Source of the DNA: Silurus meridionalis
Lineage: Eukaryota; Chordata; Actinopteri; Siluriformes; Siluridae
Reading direction: 5' to 3'
DNA length: 64,000 bases
NCBI RefSeq assembly: GCF_014805685.1
Contig: NC_060898.1
Location: forward strand, 4,558,501-4,622,500
Under the pieces are notes generated by a model. That model had not been told where the DNA came from. It saw only the letters and a program-made list of their open reading frames with translations, and searched no databases. Positions 58,376 to 64,000 of the stretch are shown piece by piece (positions within the stretch are counted from its first letter, which is position 1; each line of letters opens with the position of its first letter). Position numbers and translations under genes: made by a program.

Positions 58376-58570
58376 AGGGAAACAAGTAGACTGTGGGGTG
58401 CACACATTTCTGATTTGCTGTATCATTGGTTCTTGCTTGGTTTGGCCATCATTGGCTCTGAAATATTATGTTTCCCAAGCAAACAATAAAATCATACAAT
58501 AGATATGTTTCTCTACATTTTATGCATTTACACTTTTTACATTTGATGTTTAGATTTTATCCTAGTTGTA
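58376..58570 (+). repeat. Unnamed dispersed repeat, copy 2 (partner at 54470)
   Basis: ggaaacaagtagactgtggg, gtgcacacatttctgatttg, gcttggtttggccatcattg and tgcatttacactttttacat parallel copy 1. Confidence 0.6.
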
Positions 58571-59121
58571 TTATGCAAGCCAACAGGTTACAGTAACCAG
58601 CTCAAGAAGCATTTCATTAAGAATTCTATTTTTTAATTGATTTATTAATTACCTATTTATAATTTTGACCATATCTAGTTATGTTTAACTGTGAGAACTG
58701 CTCTTGTTATTAAATATTATACTATTGTCTGTCTAAACACTTTATTCTAAATGGCTGTAAGGTGTGAGTTCGAACTTTTAAATCCACAGGTAGTTTAATC
58801 ACTGTTCTAAATTAATCTGCTGTCTATAAACAACTGTATCCATAGTAACAGACAGTTGCAGAATAAGACAGCTGACATGCACATAGACTGAAATAACTCA
58901 CAGACACACAATCTTTCTCTCTCTCTTGCTCTCCTACATTCTTTCTTTTTATTATTGTTTATTACAGTAATTCAAATAATTGTAATCCTTAAACTTATTT
59001 TCCATGTGGATGATTTTGAGCGGGCAGAAGTCTAAATCCAACAAGTCAACGATCCGTATATCAAACAAGTAATAAAAGTTATTTTATATACTGTGATTTT
59101 TTATGCACTCGTGAGTTTTGC
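58571..59121. other. Intergenic, nothing recognised
   Basis: A short CTCT run near 58913; otherwise nothing identified. Confidence 0.4.
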
Positions 59122-59282
59122 ACTACATTTACAGCATTTGGCAGATGCCTTGATCCACACAATTATCTTATATATACACAGAGCAGTCGAGGCTACAATA
59201 GGGCTTTAGTAAGAGCTACACTCACCTGTACCTGGATTTGAACACACGACCTTCAGGTCCAAATTCCGAAACCTTAAAGTGG
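59122..59282 (-). repeat. tRNA-derived SINE (C3)
   Basis: On + it opens acatttacagcatttggcag then atgccttgatccacac (tail complement). Near the end is ctggatttgaacacacgacc, the complement of a tRNA B-box region. Same family as 61742. Confidence 0.7.
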
Positions 59283-59602
59283 ACATAACACCACAGCTTC
59301 AGCCAATCTCATGTTAATCTTGAGTACCTATAGCATAGTATTGCATCCTTGCATCCACTGTTCACATCTTTGAGAAGCTGAACAAGGTTCTCCTTCCCTC
59401 ACATTCAAGAACATACTTCTCTGGAAAATTCTTCTTGAGCAAGTCCTGTTCACCTCATGAAGATTGTGGACCTCTAAAGAAGTAGATGCCGACCCCGCAA
59501 ACATTCCGAACCATCTAGAGACGTACCAGCGCCATTTGGATCCCACTTCATGTGGGATTTAGACATTGGACCTCTTTTAGTGTTTAAAGGCTCCGGCATG
59601 GG
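59283..59602. other. Intergenic, nothing recognised
   Basis: No feature identified. Confidence 0.4.
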
Positions 59603-60020
59603 GAAGCTGGTGTTGGATCTGTGAATATCGCAAATGTTGAGCTATTTTATGAGTTGCTCAGTTGCTCCTGGTTCCATAATCTCAAATGACTGTATAAGAC
59701 TGTAGGAAGGACATTTTACTCATAATCACACACTCCAGTGCTCATGAAATGAGTTCTCACTCTCCAGTGTTTTGTATTGTTTAAAGACTTTAATCACACT
59801 CTTGATATCACCCAAATGAGGATGGGTTCCCTTTTGAGTCTGGTTCCTCTCAAGGTTTCTTCCATATAACATCTAAGGGAGTTTTCCCTTGCCACAGTCA
59901 CCATGGCTGCTCATCAGGGGTAAATACACATCATTCACCTTTAACTATTAAATTCTGTAAAGCTGCTTTGAAACAATGTCTGTTGTGAAAAGCGCTATAG
60001 AAATAAACTTGACTTGACTT
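59603..60020 (+). repeat. L2/Rex1-like LINE 3' UTR copy or tail-sharing SINE (D2)
   Basis: Close relative of D1: agctggtgttggatctgtga, gagtctggttcctctcaagg, gctgctttgaaacaatgtct and an aaataaacttgacttgactt tail. Confidence 0.8.
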
Positions 60021-61741
60021 CAGCACTGCTGAAGACCTCCGTAACTAGATGAAGCACAATGGGTGTGCTCTTGCTGTTGATATGGTTGCACACTGCTTTT
60101 CTGGGAGAAGTGTCCATACAAGGAATTTCACCCTTCATAATGTCATGAAGGTCCATACTCGGAAAAAGTTACAGCAACACGGAAGAAGTGGATTTTTAGC
60201 ACGAGAATCCAAACTCTTGAACTGTGCAAAAGCTCAAAACTCAGAACTTTAGCATTAGCCCCAAACACCAATTAGCTTTTAAGTGACCATGACCATGCCA
60301 TGTCTAGATGTGCACTACACATTTTTTGCATGGGGTGGTTCTTTGCTTTTGCTTCATGCATTGAAATTATGTAATACACCCCTAGCTGTAGATTATCCTT
60401 TACTTATGGCGGCTATAACAATTGTTCCTTCTGAAGTGAAGTTAATTCCTTGCCGGCTAATGAAAAACAAATGCAGTTTCATAAACTTTATGGTACTTTT
60501 TATCATTTATCCACATGTTAAACTATTATTCTCTCAACACAATGATTTCAAGGATATAAATGCGAGTGGAAATATTTTTAAGTAATTAATGTTAATTGTT
60601 TTAGTTTGAATTTGATTTATTGTATTTTTTTCTAAACAGGAGCAGTACTGATTGAGGCTTTTCATAATAGTTTCTGGTGCATATGTGCAGGGTTTACTAC
60701 TGGTCAAAACCAGGACCTGTGAATATGTCTGAAACGATTGAGCTTATTAAAAAAACATTTGAACGGGACAGCGCATGCCGCCATTAGGTTACAAAATTGG
60801 GAAGAAACTTAGGCTTGGTGAACAGATTAGGGTGGCTAATGAGAGAACAGATATCTATCAAAAACAGTGGGTGTCAAGGAAGAGATAAGGGTTTATAAGG
60901 TCATGCTCAGACTGTGACTTTGTTTCTTTTTAATAAAGTCAATCTTTTGGCATCACAACCATGGATTTTGCAATTCAAAATAAGTCCGAAGCAAAAATAA
61001 GTCCTATCCTGTGAATTCAATGTAAAACACTGGAGACTCTTTGGAGTGCTCACCATACGCACCTCTGTGAAATCAAAATTAAAACGTTTCACCAGTCAGA
61101 TTGGAGAATTCAGTAGTGCTGTTATTGCTGTAGGGGATCATCAGTTTTTCTTATTTTTGCTGTTACTACCATTTTGGAAGGAGAAATTGCACTGTAAACT
61201 AAATATTAGACACTCGTTGATCACTGAGATGTTGCATTGAGAGAAAAAGTCTTTATTTTTTAGAGGATGAGTGCTAAATCAGATTGAACACAAGCTAGTA
61301 GGTTTATTTCCAGACACAGTTTGTGCCTCCACAGAGATGGTGAGGCAGGTTTGATTTGTTGATTTGCGTCATTGACTTGCTCTCGGGTAAATATAAACCT
61401 CCCCGACTAATCAATTTACCCCTTCACACTTTTGTGATGGTGATTAATTTCTGAGCGTCACATGTCTATTTTCAATTATATATGACATTAGATTAGACTG
61501 AAGGCTAGACAGTAGCTTTCACCTTTAGACATTGCTTTCTGTCGTGCTTTTTTGTGTTTGTGCCAAATCAGTGAAAATTACAAATAATCTTTCCTGCCTA
61601 TATACTGGCCAATGGATAAGCAACCTAGCCAAAGAAAAATATCTAAACTTCAGTGCATTCAAGCTACCTGTCCACACAAGGCATTTGAGAAAAGGATAAA
61701 GTGTTGGATGTGTACAATGGTGAGTAGAGATATGGGGAAAT
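60021..61741. other. Intergenic, nothing recognised
   Basis: No exon or repeat family identified. Confidence 0.4.
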
Positions 61742-61894
61742 GAGGTGGTAGTTTAATGGTTAAGGCATTGGAGTCTGAAACAGAAGGTCACAAGTTCAAA
61801 ATTCCAGCAGCACTAGCAAGGCCCTCAACCCCTCAACTGCTTAGTTATAAGTTGCTCTAGATAAGGGTGTCTGCCAAATACCATAAATGTAAAT
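61742..61894 (+). repeat. tRNA-derived SINE (C2), complete
   Basis: gaggtggtagtttaatggtt (A-box side), aaggtcacaagttcaaaatt (B-box side), gcaaggccctcaacccctc, and the tail gctctagataagggtgtctg followed by ccaaataccataaatgtaaa. Confidence 0.8.
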
Positions 61895-62049
61895 ATACTA
61901 GAAAAACATGGGCATTTTGAACCTATCATTCAGATAACAATGTTCTAGGTTACAGCGTTCTTAACTTCAAAACATAACATCTTCTTCACTAGCATCAACT
62001 CCTTAGTTCCTCTATATTCTAATGTATTTTTCAATGTTATAGTTGGATT

Positions 62050-62480
62050 ATGCTGTTCTTGTTGATGTTGGTCTGATCTTCTGGTTGTTCTTGGTGTTTT
62101 GTTTTTTTAAAAAGCTGTTGATTTCTTTATGTTCTATGTGCATTTTGGCATTTTTTTCTGATGTTTTTTTGTAAATTTCTAATGTTCCATTGAATAATAT
62201 TTTTTGGTGGGTTTTGAGGAATGTGATTTTGCTGTACTTGTTGATGTTCTTCAAGGATTCCAATGTTCTTTTTTGATCTTATATTGTTTCATTTGATTTA
62301 CTTCTTGACTTCTTCTCAGATTCTGTTGTTCCTTTTTGGATGTTTGTACATTTTAAAATTTGTGATGTTGATTGTGGATTCTAATAGTCTTTTTAATGTT
62401 TATTTCTGGATTCTGATCTGTTTCATGGATACTGGTGTTATTTTTGGAGTTTTTCTTGTTGTGGATTCTAAATTATGAAA
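62050..62480 (+). repeat. T-rich quasi-periodic tract
   Basis: Recurring variants of gattctaatgttctttttgg, roughly every 20-40 bases and almost A/C-poor on the + strand. A shorter related stretch lies at 63655-63760. No sharp unit can be fixed by eye. Confidence 0.5.
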
Positions 62481-62681
62481 TACTTTTAAAAATTGTGCTA
62501 TTCTTGCTGAAGTTCTTGTAGTTTTTAATGGGTTTTTTTTGTTTTAATAACTTTAAGTCTTTATAATTTAAAATGGATTGTTCCATTAAACCCTGTCCTG
62601 CTAAAACAGATTTGGGTCTCAGCACTGTGAGGAAAAAATTTAATGATATTACATCCAAAGACATCCCATTGTGTGCCTCCA

Positions 62682-62719
62682 ACTCTACATGGACAAAAAT
62701 GCTTTTGTCCATGTAGAGT
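62682..62719. repeat. Perfect hairpin, 17-bp stem
   Basis: actctacatggacaaaa (62682-62698), loop atgc, then its exact complement ttttgtccatgtagagt (62703-62719). The 5' arm runs on from gtgtgcctccaactcta, a family A phrase (compare 50131), so this is probably a rearranged end of that repeat. Confidence 0.88.
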
Positions 62720-63289
62720 AGCTGTACCAGTCCTCTAACAACCCCATAACTCCAGTGATATCTAATGATCAATTAGTAAACATCACGTCAACACTTTATA
62801 ATCAGTACAGCATATTTTAAAAATAGAGCAAGTTGACACATATTTGATGGCAAGTTTGATGTTTGATGTATTTCGGTAACAGTTCTGATCCTTTTTTTTA
62901 AAGAAGAGTATCCAGCTCTGTGATGTCTTTTGAAATGTTGCAGTAATGAGCAGCAGAAAAGCTCTGTGTTCAAGAGCATGAGCAGTTGTTTTATTCTAAG
63001 GATTTTGCTTCTGGCAATATATGCATATTTAATTACATGTCAGTTTATTCCACACGATTGTTCACTTGTACATTCCCGAAAACTCTTGGCCTTTACAACC
63101 AAAATCCACTTAAACTGGTGTTCTAACCCAAATGTTTAAAAATAATTGCGTAAAAAAAACGTTAAATTTGAACTCTACATTTTCATCTGCAATTTTTTTG
63201 GCATGCTACAGAGAAACATTGAGATTGGGAAATGCATTAAGAATGAAGAATCCTGAATTCTGAAAGAATCTTTTTCCTGTTTATATATT
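62720..63289. other. Intergenic, nothing recognised
   Basis: AT-rich, no feature. Confidence 0.4.
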
Positions 63290-63302
63290 TGTGTGTGTGT
63301 GT

Positions 63303-63350
<48 letters not shown>

Positions 63351-63374
63351 AGGGGAAGACGGGGGGTGGGGGGT
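63290..63374 (+). repeat. (GT)n microsatellite with adjoining G-runs
   Basis: About 29 GT units with one CT interruption, followed by aggggaagacggggggtggg and a further run of Gs. Confidence 0.93.
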
Positions 63375-64000
63375 TTAACAGCTGCTGATTACCAGTTCCA
63401 AAGAGCTAAAATGATGAAAGATTTTAATAAAGTAGTTATTCAGGAACCACCGCAGGGCTACTAAGTTTTGTTTATACCATAACGACCAGTGATGGGAATA
63501 TTACACAATCTTATTTATTCAATGACATTTTATTTAGCACTTTCAGAAATAAATGGATTACATAAATACATCTTAAATGAATTTATTTGTCCCTATATGT
63601 TTTTTCCAATGAGTATAAATAATGAGAATAGATAACATGCATTCTGATGGTCTTTACCATGCTCTTTATATATTTTGCTGTTGTTTTATTGATGTTTTTT
63701 ATTTTGTTACATTCTAAAGTTCTTGGTCATGTTCATTTTGGATTATAATGGCCTTTTTTGGTGATCCTTCTGAATAGGCTATAGTACACTTAGATATGTT
63801 TAACACAATCATATGTCCCCTCCACTGAAGTTCCCAAATCCAATGCTTTGCAAAAACATTTATTCTGGTTCATCCATCATTAAGTTTCACATTCTGTCAT
63901 GTTACGAAAACAAGGAAGTAAGGAGTGGCTGCAAGTGCAGATCATTTTCATCAAAATGCAAATATACAAAACAAAAAAATAAGAATCAAAACACTAAATG
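63375..64000. other. Intergenic, nothing recognised
   Basis: AT-rich, no exon or repeat family identified up to the window end. Confidence 0.4.

Noticed and set aside
59220..59282. tRNA gene on the minus strand
   Set aside because: Part of a decayed SINE; anticodon and acceptor arms do not pair.
15631..64000. A second protein-coding gene
   Set aside because: No chain of splice-compatible exons with a recognisable protein was seen; every long recognisable frame traces to a transposon.

Overview
The window is nuclear DNA of a vertebrate, almost certainly a ray-finned fish. It is AT-rich and intron-containing, and it is crowded with degraded Tc1/mariner, hAT, RTE-like and L2/Rex1-like elements, tRNA-derived SINEs and long tetranucleotide microsatellites. 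The mix of repeat families resembles catfish-type genomes, but that placement is a recollection of repeat style and not a proof. No bacterial-style gene, operon or CRISPR array is present.

Region 1 (about 1-15,630, + strand) is the 3' end of one gene. Three coding exons (2039-2200, 2922-2994, 14961-15020) join in phase and give 97 codons: a Ser/Arg/Lys-rich stretch followed by a short conserved C-terminus ending at a TGA. A 3' UTR follows, with AATAAA at 15610. The best match from memory is SFSWAP (SFRS8), the suppressor-of-white-apricot splicing regulator. Its last intron (2995-14960) is about 12 kb. It holds a nested stack of transposons (a Tc1-like remnant, an RTE-like LINE with a visible 16-bp target duplication, and a well-preserved DD37E Tc1-like element), a reverse-oriented L2/Rex1-like LINE, a GGTT-rich block, and a CpG-dense stretch around 10.67-11.26 kb.

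Region 2 (about 15.6-64 kb) has no coding exon that I can support. It is intergenic, or intronic to a gene whose exons lie outside the window. It contains at least eight further copies or fragments of one Tc1-derived dispersed repeat (called family A here), two mariner derivatives sharing one internal deletion, tRNA-SINEs of two kinds, LINE tails, a probable solo LTR with a 5-bp target duplication, an hAT-like element with an 8-bp target duplication, and several compound microsatellites. Long stretches between these, especially about 41.4-45.8, 46.0-49.6 and 50.2-53.3 kb, carry no repeat I recognise and are candidates for conserved noncoding sequence.

The only host gene is the SFSWAP-like 3' end. 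The rest is a layered record of transposition, several layers of which can be ordered because element ends and target-site duplications are readable. I did not find a clearly new biological system. The best-supported observations are the nested insertions, the DD37E element with its inverted/direct-repeat ends, and the intronic CpG-dense block.
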